DNA from: Trogon surrucura
Taxonomy: Eukaryota > Chordata > Aves > Trogoniformes > Trogonidae
DNA length: 64,000 nucleotides
Assembly (NCBI GenBank): GCA_020746105.1
Contig: CM036631.1
Coordinates: 14,729,058 to 14,793,057, forward strand
Direction of reading: 5' to 3'
Below the pieces are notes generated by a model. The model was not told the DNA's origin. It did no database searches and was given only the letters and a program-made list of their open reading frames with translations. Below are positions 27,124 to 38,900 of this stretch, one piece after another. The number at the start of each line of letters is the position of its first letter. Position 1 is the first letter of the stretch. Made by a program: the position numbers and the translations under genes.

Positions 27124-27200
27124 TCACAGGATCACAGAATGTTAGGGGTTGGAAGGGACCTCAAAAGATCATCTAGTCCAACCCCAGGATTCTGCAGCTG
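27124..27200 (-). mobile_element. CR1 LINE fragment, 3' end
   Basis: Reads TCACAGGATCACAGAATG, then GGGGTTGGAAGGGACCTC and ATCATCTAGTCCAACCCC, a well-kept CR1 3' terminus in reverse orientation. It belongs to the CACAGGATCACAGAAT tail type, different from the copy at 22894. Confidence 0.9.
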
Positions 27201-27959
27201 ATGGCATTTGTATCAATTCCCATGTGTTCAGGGTGTGTGTATATGCATATGTATCTTGGGAAAAAGCATATGTATGTAGGGAGTTGTTGCAAACATGCTA
27301 ATCGCTCCCATGAGAAAGCTGATTTTTCTTGGCTGCAACTCTATGTTAGCCTGTAAAAAGCTGCTCTGACTATTAAAAATGGTTATTCGGGTGATTTACT
27401 GAGTTTGAGGATGCTGCCCCAAGATGGCACGCATGGCATCTGTTCTGAGATAACCATTTGAGAATTTGAAAGAAACGCCAAGAAGAGCAGCACAGATCTG
27501 CGGAGATGTGGGCGTTACGGTCCGTGCACATGAAATACAGCAGGGTAATTGCTGCCCAGATTTTATGCAAAGCTGGGGGTGGTAACGAGCGCCGCAGTTC
27601 CTAGGAAAGTGGGCAGCTTGCAGGGAGTCGCTTGGGGCAGAAGATTTCCCAGATAAAGGAACTGAAATGAAGATCCACAAACCCATGGTGTTTGTGCATC
27701 GCAGAGAACCATGACTTTCGTTCTAATCGTGTTTGTCGTACTCTGATGAGCTCAAGAAATGTGCCAAGGCTTTGGCCACACCTTCCTCCTCTGCTGCTGC
27801 AGGTTTTTGCCCATGCTACCTCCTTCGTGTCACTGTGAGGAACCCGGATCGCAGGTTCATGCAGTGCCCTCCCAGAATTAAAGCTGGGTCAGGTTGCTTG
27901 GGACCCTGTGTAGTCGAGCTCTGACCATCTCCATGGTTGGACAGAGTTTCGCAGCTTCA
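27201..27959. other. Spacer between two CR1 fragments, nothing recognised
   Basis: No coding or repeat signature could be supported. The flanking CR1 pieces are in the same orientation but spaced further apart than in one element, so this may be unrelated DNA or a degraded interior. Confidence 0.4.
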
Positions 27960-28745
27960 CTGGGCCCTTTGCTCATTACATGATCACTCTTGTTGTTAAA
28001 GAATTATTTTTTTTTCAATTTTTGTTTTTTTTTAATATCTGGTCATAATTTCCCTTTTTACACCTTGTGTCTGTCCCATCCTTTTGCTGTGCACCTGTGA
28101 GAAGAGTCTGGCTCTGCCATGTTTGCACCTATTCAGTAGGTAGCTGAAGGCAGGAATGGGTCCCCATCATTTGTTCTCTCTTCTTTGAGCCGCCTCAGTG
28201 CAGGTATTTCTGCCTCTCCTCATGCCCTCGAGCCCCCTGACCATCTTGATGGTCCTCCACTGGCCTTGCCCAGGTCTGTCAACGTCCTCCTTGTGCTGAG
28301 GAGCCAAAACTGGGCACGGCACTCTAGCTGTGGTCTTGCAAATAGAGGAGAAAAATCACTTCCTTAGACCTGCTGTCTCTGCTTTCCTAATAGTGGAGCC
28401 CAGCATACAGCTGTCCTTCACCGAGGAAGATGATCACTCCCTATGAACCTGTCCACCAGGACCCCCAGGTCGTTTTCTGCAGAGGTGCTTTCTCTCCAGT
28501 CCTTGCCCAGTTTGTGCTTGTGCTTGAGACTGGTCTGTCCAAGGGCGGGACACGTTGAGTTGCACAAGGCTGCTCGCAGCCTGTTTTTCCAGCCTATCGA
28601 GACCCCTGGAAGTGACAGCCTTAACCCTCCAGCTTATCAATCGTGCTCCTCACTTTCACATCATCTACAAACTTGTTTCCCTGCCTCTTCCTTCAGCGTT
28701 ATCTCTGAAGTTCAACCAAATCCAGATGGGTAGTTTGCTGAAGAA
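27960..28745 (-). mobile_element. Old CR1 LINE fragment, internal part
   Basis: Diverged reverse-strand CR1. In order it shows the AAAGAATT..TTTTCTAATATCT zone (about 27990-28040), CACCTTGTGTCTGTCCCATC, CTGACCATCTTGATGGTCCT, GTGCTGAGGAGCCAAAACTG, CCACCAGGACCCCCAGGTC and ACATCATCTACAAACTTG. These follow the usual order of a reversed CR1. Many substitutions and indels indicate an old copy; both ends are approximate. Confidence 0.75.
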
Positions 28746-29786
28746 GAGTAACATGCTCTTAGGCCATGATATAGCTAATTAAAATGTGTTACCTGTCCTG
28801 ACCTCATCATAAGATTAGTGGCAGCTATAGGTAGCCTAATGGGCTAATTCTCTACAATTTCTCCTGCTATCTGCTTCAGAGACACTGTTGAACTAGTTGC
28901 AGCAACAGACTGTTGTAATATAGCTGCTGGTAGAACGTGCTCCTCTGCATGTTTTTGTTGTTTGTTTATTTTTTTTCCAAGGAGAGTTAATTTAGCCTCC
29001 ATTCAAGGCTAAACCCTAAAATTTTTGGTTTACCTTCATTCTTTAGAGAAGCAAATCCTGCTCCTACGTGGTTTTAGAAGAAGGCATAATGCTGCAGTAT
29101 TTTACTTCAATGTCAAAATGAATCAACTTTTGGAAAACTTTGCCTTCTATTGCTTGTATAAATGCACATGTGCGAACACTTTCACATTTTGTCAGTTACC
29201 TGGTCGCTCAACTTGTAGTGAGATTTTTATATTAAATCCTTTAGCCCATCTATATACGGTTGAGAGGGAAAAAACCTCAGATTTTTCAAGACTGCTGAAA
29301 TCAGAATGGTTCAGTAAATCAGATGGAACACATAGGTACTTGAGGAAAAAACTCACTACTTAGTTTTTTGACGTGAACAAGTGTGTGTTGAAGGAGAAAA
29401 TACCCACTGAAAAGAGGAAAACACCGTGCCACTGAGCACCACCAGCTAAATCTCAGATTGTTTTTCTTTCCCCCACCTCTTTTTTCCTTCTCCTTGCAAG
29501 AACTATAATGATTCTTTGAGACCATACAGTAAACATATCCTGAGGCAGCAGTGCAGAGGAGAAGTGAACCGAGTGCTGCTTTGAAGGAGGAGAAGGAGAC
29601 TTAGGTCGGGCTGAAGAGGGCTGTGGGAAAGCTGAGAAGGGAGGCAGGGAGAAGGGGTGGGAGCCCTGCACAAGGGCTCATTGGCAGAAGAAGGCAGGAA
29701 CAGGATACGTTTCAGCTTTTGGGTGGCTCTGGGAGGAGCAAGTGTTGGGATTGAAGTGTCTTGATGAAGTTTTTCCTTCTTTTCAG
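28746..29786. other. ANO1: Non-coding sequence immediately upstream of the first recognised ANO1 exon
   Basis: Ends in the pyrimidine-rich acceptor TTTTTCCTTCTTTTCAG. No TATA-like element or CpG cluster is obvious, so I read it as intron and not as promoter. A purine-rich stretch (about 29580-29760) precedes the acceptor. Confidence 0.6.
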
Positions 29787-29965
29787 ACGCAGACAGTGAG
29801 TTTCATGGGGTGGATTTTCTGCCAGAAGATCTCAACGAGGCTCCAGAGGAGACAGGAATGAGGGTGAACAAGAAATACTCCTGTCTGCCCGCTGAGGAGA
29901 AGGGGATCCACATTATCAACATCCGAGCCATTGAGGATATAGGATATGACCAGCACGAGAGTACA
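29787..29965 (+). CDS. ANO1: ANO1 exon with canonical Met1 and an upstream in-frame extension (residues 1-36)
   Basis: The exon follows a strong pyrimidine tract ending TTTCAG and closes at donor GTGAGT. It starts with two bases of a split codon. It then codes 23 residues (starting [10 protein letters not shown]) before the Met at 29858 that opens [14 protein letters not shown], matching the human start [27 protein letters not shown] follows and agrees closely with human. The frame stays open back to the acceptor, so either an upstream exon supplies an earlier ATG or the Met at 29858 is used with a 5' UTR. The Met context has a purine at -3. This is the cytosolic N-terminus. Confidence 0.95.
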
Positions 29966-32900
29966 GTGAGTAAAGGACTTGCCAGATGTGTCGTAACTGG
30001 CACATTCCACTTTGCCCCTTAGCTTATTTCTCATTCTTTCCGTTCCCAGGATGCTCTGAAATCCTCTGCCTCCCTTTCTCAGAGGTGCTGAGGAGGGTTG
30101 CCACCAGCCACAGTACATGCTAATTTAGTAAGGTTTGTTCTTTGATATGAAAAAGGGAAGCAAGTGAGCCTTGTTTAACCTGTAGCATAAAAAGGGCTTG
30201 GCTATTCTCAGGGTAAGCAATCTGGCAATAAGGCTGTGGTAACCTTTAAATCTCTTTGCCCACATAGCGCAGGGAAAAAAAGTCTAAAATTTTATGCAAA
30301 AGCTATTCGTAACATAAGTAACATTAATATTCTGTAGCACACAGTAGAGATTATATTTCCAGTGTCATTAATTGTGCCTTGGTTAAATTCTTTAACACAG
30401 ATTTTAAAGTTAGTGCTATGAGTACCCAACAGGGCTATGAAGTGGTTGTTTCATAAACACAGAAAAAGGAGTTTATTCAGGTGAAGGAATTGGGGTGGAG
30501 TGGTCTATATAACAGGTCTCACTGGGGAAAGATGTACCAGAAAAAGCATTACTTGATTGATTGTACTTGTGCTTAACTGGGAGGGAACATTGAGAAATTA
30601 TTCTGAGAGAAGGTAAACATTCCTCCTGCTGTGGTACAACTGAAATGTCTTTATTTCACTCACAACTGATGGGACGTGAACTTTACGTGATCTTCAGCGT
30701 AGCAGCACTGTGAGAAAAGATGTGGCCTATGAGTACCTTTCAGCCTTAATACCTTGTCCTTAGAATAATCTAACCATTTATTTATTGAAAACGGGACCAA
30801 CGAGCTTCTTTGAGTTTTTTTGGCTGCGTCCTTCTCGCAGTGGGATATAGCCATTCTTATATACCAGTACATTTATCGAGGCTTTAGTACCCGCACTGCA
30901 GCACCTTCTCCTCAATCACCAGAGAGTCCCCACAAGCTTTTCAACAGGAAAGTTCAAAGAACTGTGAAGAAGCTCTCAATTCTATTTCTGCAGTGTGACC
31001 CGTCCCTTTCCGGGTGGCAGTGGCTCAAAGGAACAGGGACACCAGGGATTTCCCATGCCACTTTTCTTCAGCCACGAGGTGCTCCAGGAGAAGAGGAGCT
31101 GTGGTCAGGATGTACTGATCTCTCCTGAGCTCCCCAGGCAGTTAGAAACACGGTGCACTCACTGCTGTCATCTTCAGTCCTCCCCGTTTCCTTTATTTAT
31201 GAGCAGCTAATTGCTGTCCCTCATAAAGTCAGGGTAGGAAGAGGTTGGGGTCTGAGTCCTTTGCCTAACTCCCTGCACTTAGCTGAACATCTTATCCATT
31301 CAGCCCAGTTTTTCAGGAATAGACTTAATTAATTAATCAATTTAATTAATAAGAGAATCACATCTTTAAAAATTAAATACAATTAGTTATCTTAAAAGAA
31401 CTAAATAGGGGTATCTATATAGGGCATAGACATGAGTTTTGGTGAAATTTTGGCTATATTTGCCGTGATGTACTCTACAGCAAGCTCAGCTTTCATCTGA
31501 GGTTTAAAAATTGGTCTGTCTTAGAAACACCTCTTTCCAAACAACTTACATTCGTGGTTTTGTGTATGAGATAAGCAGAAGGCCTACACATCCCAAATGG
31601 ATTGTGACTGATATGATTTGCAACTGATGGCCAATTGCTGTCATTTGGAGCCGAAGTCCTTTTCCCTATATGGAGACTTAACGTTCTTCTGTAAAATTAA
31701 AAGCCAGAAAATGTCCCTGTTCCCTGAAAAGCCACTCCTGTGGTGATTATTTTTTGCAAAAAAGAATGCAAGTTTTTAGTGTTTGGTTTTTTTTTCAAAT
31801 GGTCCATGCATCTCTAAGGGTAGATTTGTGAATTATGCATGAAAAGTGCTATTGAAAGTAGAAGTGAGTAATTGTTAGTCCTTTTTTATGTTCCTACAGT
31901 TGCCCTGTGCAAGTTTTCAGATAAATGCTTGGAGATGGAATTGTGTTTTCAGTCTTACATTTCTTGCATCTCGCAACATTTACCCAGTGTTAATTCAAGA
32001 TGGGAATAAAACCTTTGCCACCATCAGACTGCAAAGTGACACAGGCTTCAGAAGTGGGGGGAAAAAAAGTGAGGAGCTCAGTAAGCAGTGAACCCACTTC
32101 CCTGGCCGTGGTCCATCTGCATTTTTGGCTGTGCTTCATGACCAGCTGGCTCCCTTCAGTCTGTATCCAAGATGATCTCTTTCTCAGATGATCCAAACTT
32201 GCAACGATAGATAAGAGAAGTGAGAAATGTTTGCACATGATATTAATCTGTTTGTCAGAACTGAAACGCAGATGTCTTGGGTGGGAGAGGACAGATGATC
32301 TTAGTGGCGATTAACCCCCAAAGGAGAAAACCAAACCCACCAAGTAGCTGACTTATGAGCTAGTGTGCTGGTAATTAGATTAAATCCCAGTCATTTTAGC
32401 TATTTATTTCTGGCCAATAAAATCCCAGCTGGCTATCAGTAAAATTGCAGGTGTTAACTTGCAAAATTGTTTTGACTAAGTAGCATGGGGGGGGACTCCT
32501 CCTCTAGAGGGGTCATTGTGTGCTCCAGGCAAGAAGGAATTTTTAATACAAGGATATGGTCTGGCTGGTGTCTGCGTTGGTGTGTGTACTCACTGTTCTT
32601 CTCTTTCCTTCTCTCCACACTCCCATTCCCTGCTTCCAGTTATTAAATTCCCTGTCCAAAAATCCAGACGCTGACTGCAAATATGGACTCTACTTCAGAG
32701 ATGGCAAGAGAAAAGTAGACTACATCCTAGTTTATCATTACAAGAAGTCCTCGTCAGGGAAGACGCTCACCAGGAGAGTCCATCACAATGATTCAAGTGG
32801 CCGAAGCACCAAGCAGGACCAGCCACTTCCTGGGAAGGGAGTGCAGCTGGAAATGGGGGAGAGCGAACCTCACGTGGATTACCATGAAGATGACAAGAGG

Positions 32901-35900
32901 TTTCGCAGGGAAGAGTACGAAGGGAACCTTGTGGAGGCCGGTCTGGAACTGGAACGCGATGAGGATGTAAGGAGCCATTTCAAATGGTCAGAGATAAGGA
33001 GGGTAACTGGTGGTTGAATCCTGGAAGATGCTGAGCCGTTCCTGTGAACCGGGCTCTGATCGAGGTTACACAAGCACAACTCTTCCAGAATTTGATTTCA
33101 GTTCTGGCAGCACTCTCCTCACTCACCGATTTAATTTCCTTCACAGGAATGGGCTGTGGTGTTGTTAATGTCCCAACGAGGTGAAGTTTCTTAATTTTCT
33201 TGGCCAGGACTCGTGGCACATCTACTGTTGCAACACAGCTTGTTGATGTGTTGCCCTATCTAGAAGTGAGGCTTAAATTGTCCTGAGCACTAATCCCAGT
33301 GTCGTGGGTTTTTGGTATGCTGTGGTTTGGATCCACTGGTGGCTCCAGTTCTGATGGAAAATACCTGATAAGGACAGTGACATTTTTATACCTCCACATA
33401 GACTTCAAGGGAATTAAATTTGTTCAGGAGGTTCTGGTACATGCTCTAGCTTGAGCGCGTGGGTCTGTGCTACAGTTTGCTCTTTCCATTCTTAGATATG
33501 AACAGTACAGCTTGTCACGCTTTTCACCTGTACCCTGAAACCAGTATATTCTATTAAAAGACCATTAGACTATATAAAAAATGATGTGTGTGAAGTACTG
33601 CCAGTGTGCGATTAGCAGAAGTAGCCACAGCCGTATTAATTTCAAAGAAAGCGATTACAATTAACTGATCCAACTAATAAGCCTGAAATTCCTCTGAGAG
33701 AGGGTAAACATTTATGCTGGTTTTATTTACAGGATCTAAAAGTTGAGATTAAACATCTAGACCCAAGTGCTAAAACAATTAATCTGCCATCTGTTATTCA
33801 CAATTTACAGGCATGTATATAATGGTGTGTATATATTAGAAGTATGTATTTTGCATGGTTTAACGCAAAAAAACCCAACGCTTTCACTTGTCTGTGAATT
33901 GCTTTCCATCCAACTTGCAAGTCGTTGTAGTAAACTGGGAGTAAACAAGTCGTAGATATTTAAATCCTTTGCAGGATGGGAGGTCCCCACCTATGATGTG
34001 TAACACAATATCAGATGATGCAGAGGGGCTCAGGGTTCAATTCAGGATACCGGAGAAGAGAGAGAACCCTGTCCTTTCAGTTCCAGATGCCAAACTGGAG
34101 CAGGAACGTATAGAAATGAAAGCAAGCTGTGAGGGATTTACGTCAGCTTCCATGTCCAGCACATCAGTGTAGGGGGAAAAAACCTGCAATCACTTGGGCT
34201 TGAAAAGTGTGTCTTGGAGTTGCATTGGAGGCCTTACTGATTGCAAAAAAAAAAAAAAGAATTAAAAAAAAAAGGAAGAAAAAAAAAAAGAGCAAAAGTG
34301 TCTAAAACAGTGAATGCTTACTAAGTGATTTAAACTCTCCTCAGTGAAGTAAATTCAAAGGTAGTTTGAAAACTCTGCCTTATGGGAGGGCTGGCAGTTA
34401 TTTACCTCTGAGTCATGAGTTTCTAGAAAGCCAGGGCAGAATATAGTTGCGTGAAAGCTGGTTATTATAAAAACTGCCTGAGCTTGTAAAGCAGCCAGGT
34501 TAGAAAGGTTTATTAAAGTTTCTTTCTCTCCTGCTTGCTGAACGCCTGCTAGGTTGATATTGTTTGTCCCATGGTTTTGAAATGACTGCTCCCATGGGAG
34601 TGAACGTGGGTGTACGTGGGAGTGCCAGAAGGAAACCCCCATGGCCAGAGCTCAGAGAACTAGTGGGTTCCAAGCATACTGCTGATATTATTGTTAATGT
34701 TGTTTTTTTTTTGCTTTTGCTTTGCTGAATTCTTCCTACCAGTTTTCCTAATTGAAATGTCTAGTGTGTTAATGTAGGTGTTCACATCTATATCTGAGGC
34801 TGCTTCTTTCTTACCGCAGTTCTGGTCCTTTGAGATACCGAGCAGCTCTTGGGAGGCAGCAAGGACTCTCTCAGCTCCATTAATTACAATGCTCTCAAGA
34901 AATCATACCATTTGGCTGGGTGCCTGTGCTTCAAATTTAACTGGCTTAGCCTGTATTTATGTCCACAGTCGTTAGCTTTTACTTCCCAAACAGTTTTCAT
35001 CCGTTTAACCTTGTAGTAATTGTCCTGGAAGACAATAGCATTTTGGACTCGCATTTTGTAGCAGCTCAGCACAGACAAGTGTTCCGTGATTGTCCTGTTG
35101 TTAGGAACTCACTGTCTCAAATGAGATTTATCATGTTGGTATTATAGGCTATTTGTTCCTTAAATATGTATGAAACACAGGGGGAAAGATACTTAATTTC
35201 CTGCTATTACTAACCTTTTCTCCCTCTCTCTTTTTTTTAAAGACTAAAATCCATGGGATTGGATTTGTAAAAATCCACGCACCGTGGAACGTATTGTGTC
35301 GAGAGGCAGAATTTCTTAAACTCAAGATGCCCACAAAAAAGGTGAGTTCTGATTATTTTTTATTCTTTTTTTTGTTCCTTTGGGAAGGCATAGTTCGAAC
35401 ATATGCTTGTCTCTGAGCACCTTACAAATGTAGACTTTTCTTCCCGCAAGCGTTTTTATACATAGTTAACTAATCTGTACAGAAAATGAGAGTCACAAAG
35501 TTGCTGGCTTGAGGCAGCCAGCAGAACTGGAAGGAAGACTGGAAATTGGAAATCAAGAATTCCCAGGCACTACCACCATCTGTATGTGATGCAAATGACT
35601 TCATACAATGCCTCATCCTCTCGGCGTGTTTCAAAAGAAGACGTCGCAACCAATGATGAAATCTCTGTGTGCAATTTGGAGGCTTTTTTCTTATTCGAAA
35701 TGCTGGACTGCTAAAAATGAACATAAGAGTAACAGTGTGTGTGCTGTAGTCTCGCTGGGTTTAGTGACTCTTCGTAAACGTCGTTAGTCACGCTTGCAGG
35801 AGCTGAGGCTACTCTACCACAAAATAAATTACCTCTCAGAATATTTGAAATATCATTAAAGAAATGACAGTATATTTTCATCAGTTCTAAATCATCAGTG

Positions 35901-38900
35901 ATGGATAGCTACCTGTTCAGTGAGCGTAGCTTAGAGAGGGATTAATATTTAAGCACATACTAAGTGCATGTCCCAGACTGCAGAGGGAAATCTATAACGG
36001 AGCAAGAGACAGTCTCAAAGCCCGGAATCATTTATTGCAATACTAAACCCACGCTTTTGCTTTGGATTTCCTATTAATCCCCGTTATTGCCTCACTTACT
36101 ACCGATTTTAATCAGAAGCTTGTTTAGATTAAAAAAAAACGATCTGTAGTTACCCTGCAGTTAAAGCTGCTTTGCCACAAAAGAAAAGTCAGAGTGGGCG
36201 TTTTGTGCGTGTTTTGGGGGGGTTTGGTTTTGTTTTGTTTTGTTTTGTTTTGCTGTGTGTGAAATATTGCATGAGAGAAACAATGTGCCTGAGAACACCC
36301 TCAGACCCCTAAAGCCTTATTTCCAGCCCAGCGTCTTCCTGTGGTGGGAGCCCTGCCCCGGACCCGCACGTGGTTTGTGTGGCTCAGAGGAGGAAGCCTG
36401 TAATCCTCTGCTGTGACCTGCTAACACAATTCCTTCCTTTAGTGCTACAGAACTGCAGCAGACCATTCCAGATATTTTGATTCCTTTATATGGAAGATGG
36501 GAACCTCATGAAAGCCACAAGATGAGACCACTTCTGTTGTTTTGCACAGGGGCTCTGTAGCTCCTTCTTTTTCTTTGTCCCATTGCATCAAGAAAAGAGT
36601 AAATGCCAGAGGAGCTGATGTCTCAGGAGACAGTGCTGAATATATCTCCCTTGAACACCCTGGTCTGATTATTTGGAATCAAACATGTGCCATGTTGTGG
36701 CTCAGAGGAAAAGCAATAAGCTTCCTTGGCTTGCCTTGGTTTGACTTTTCCATCCTTCTCTGTCTTTCTGAATGTTTTCAAGAAGCGAAGCGATACTCCT
36801 CAGTAGTTTATTGTGATGTATTTATTTAATTGATGATTCCTTACAGTTCACTCTCACTCACGGACAACCAAACGGTAATAAAGTTTTACTGTTTTTTCTC
36901 TTTGCCTAACTCAGATGTATCAGATCAACCAGACCCACGGTCTTCTGAAAAAGATTAATTCTGTAATTCAGAAGATAACAGAGCCCATCCAGCCAAAAGT
37001 AGCGGAACACAAACCTCAGACCGTGAAGCGCCTCTCTTACCCCTTCTCCAGAGAGAAGCAGCACTTGTAAGTGAAAGCTGTCAGTAAATGTCCATATCAC
37101 CAGGTACCAGCATTTCTGGCAGCAGCTAAGGCACGGAAAGGTAGAAGGGGAAAAAGAACGCAAACACTTTGTTAGGGATTACCGTAAAGAATATTTACAT
37201 TTTGCGGTAAGTTTTTTTTTTTGGGGTTTTTTTGGCTCACTGTTGAGTAACGAGGTTTTTACAGAGATCTCTGTGGGGTTTAGCTGCTGTTGTGGCATGT
37301 CCTGCGTATCTATATAACCACGCACATCAACCGAGAGACTGGCAAACGCCATTTACAATGTGGTTTGCAACAAGTCTCTTTCTCAGGTCAGATAAAATGC
37401 TCAGTAAAACGTGTAGCCCGAGATGCGGGTTGATAAATTTCAGAATAATTTCATTCCTCCCTTATGGGCAGCTCACACGTGTGCTGCCAGCCAGTCCTTG
37501 TGTCTGGAGATGCCATGAAGCCCGTGGTAGCTTCGCCATCAATTTCAGATCAGTAAGAGTAGCTGTAAATGGAGGTGTAGGAAAAAATCACGAGGTGGGG
37601 CGCAGCCAAAATTTCGGCTGCCCTGGACTACTTTGGTGCTGCTCTTGCTTGGCCTGTATCCCGGAGGAGAAGCTTTGAAGGCTGTGTTTAGGCATGTGCC
37701 AGCTGGAACAAATAAAAGTCCCAGGGCAGGATTTCTTTGCTGGACATCCAGGGTTTCTAGTTTTCAATCAAGGGTTGCAGAGCACTGAGAGAGTTGTGTA
37801 TTAGGTTTACAAGCATGTTAGCTGGAGCGGTCGATAGAAGTGATGTTTAACATGGCAGAAAATGTATTTATTGCATGTGAGATGTTCCTACAACAAAGGA
37901 GCTTGGTGGCCCAGAGAAAGCCCAGAAGATGCTCCTCTAGTGTAGGCGTGGATGTGCTTCATGTTTTTTGGCAGTAGTGGCTTTTCTCGTTGAGACCACC
38001 TATGTCTTTGCTGAGTAAGGAAGGCAAGAGTGGGCCCGAAGGGTTTAAGGTACAGATAAAAAGTCAGAATTATTAAGAGAAATTCAAAGCCAGCAGTGAT
38101 CGAGAATGCAGCTTAAGTGAGCATCAACAGTCTGTTTTGTGCAGAAAAACAGACGCAACTTCTTTAAAATGTAAGAGTTGGGTTGGACTTCTTTTTTTAC
38201 GAGGTTGCCACATGCTATTCCTTGATGTTAGCTGTGGGAGATCCCCAGGAGACACGAAAATAGTGAAGGGCTCAACAAGAGCAGGAAATTACTGGCGCCT
38301 TTTGTTTTTTTATTTATTAACCTAATGGGCTTTCTTCTAATCTTTTAACAGATTTGATTTGTCTGACAGGGATTCCTTCTTTGACAGCAAAACGAGAAGC
38401 ACTATAGTAAGTACTATATATAAATAATTTATGGCGGCTGTTGCCTTAGACACGGTGTTAATAGCCCCTTCCCCAGCTTTAGTACAAAGCCTGTTGCAAG
38501 TTTGCTTTTCTTAACCAAATGCCAGGGAATACCTGTGACATCGATTACCGAAATTAGAAGTAAAGCATTTCCAGCTTTAGCTTATATGCTGACTAGTGTT
38601 TGATTCTAACACGTTGCTGCCTTTTGGAAAATAATTTGGGTCTTCTTTCTAGTCCCTAATCAATTTGGGAAATAGTTTCTTAGTAGACATATCACCAAAA
38701 AGGAATAGATTTAGATTGTACTGCTGCTTCTGCCATCAACTACCCGAGCCTCTGTGACTCATTTACCTTTTTGGCACCTTACATTGCTTTTTTTTTTGGT
38801 AAAATGCTGGGAAATCTCCCAACACAAATTCCAATGAAACATCCAGATATTTACAGGGAATATTATTGATGGGGTTAGGGGACAATTCTCTAGAATGAAA

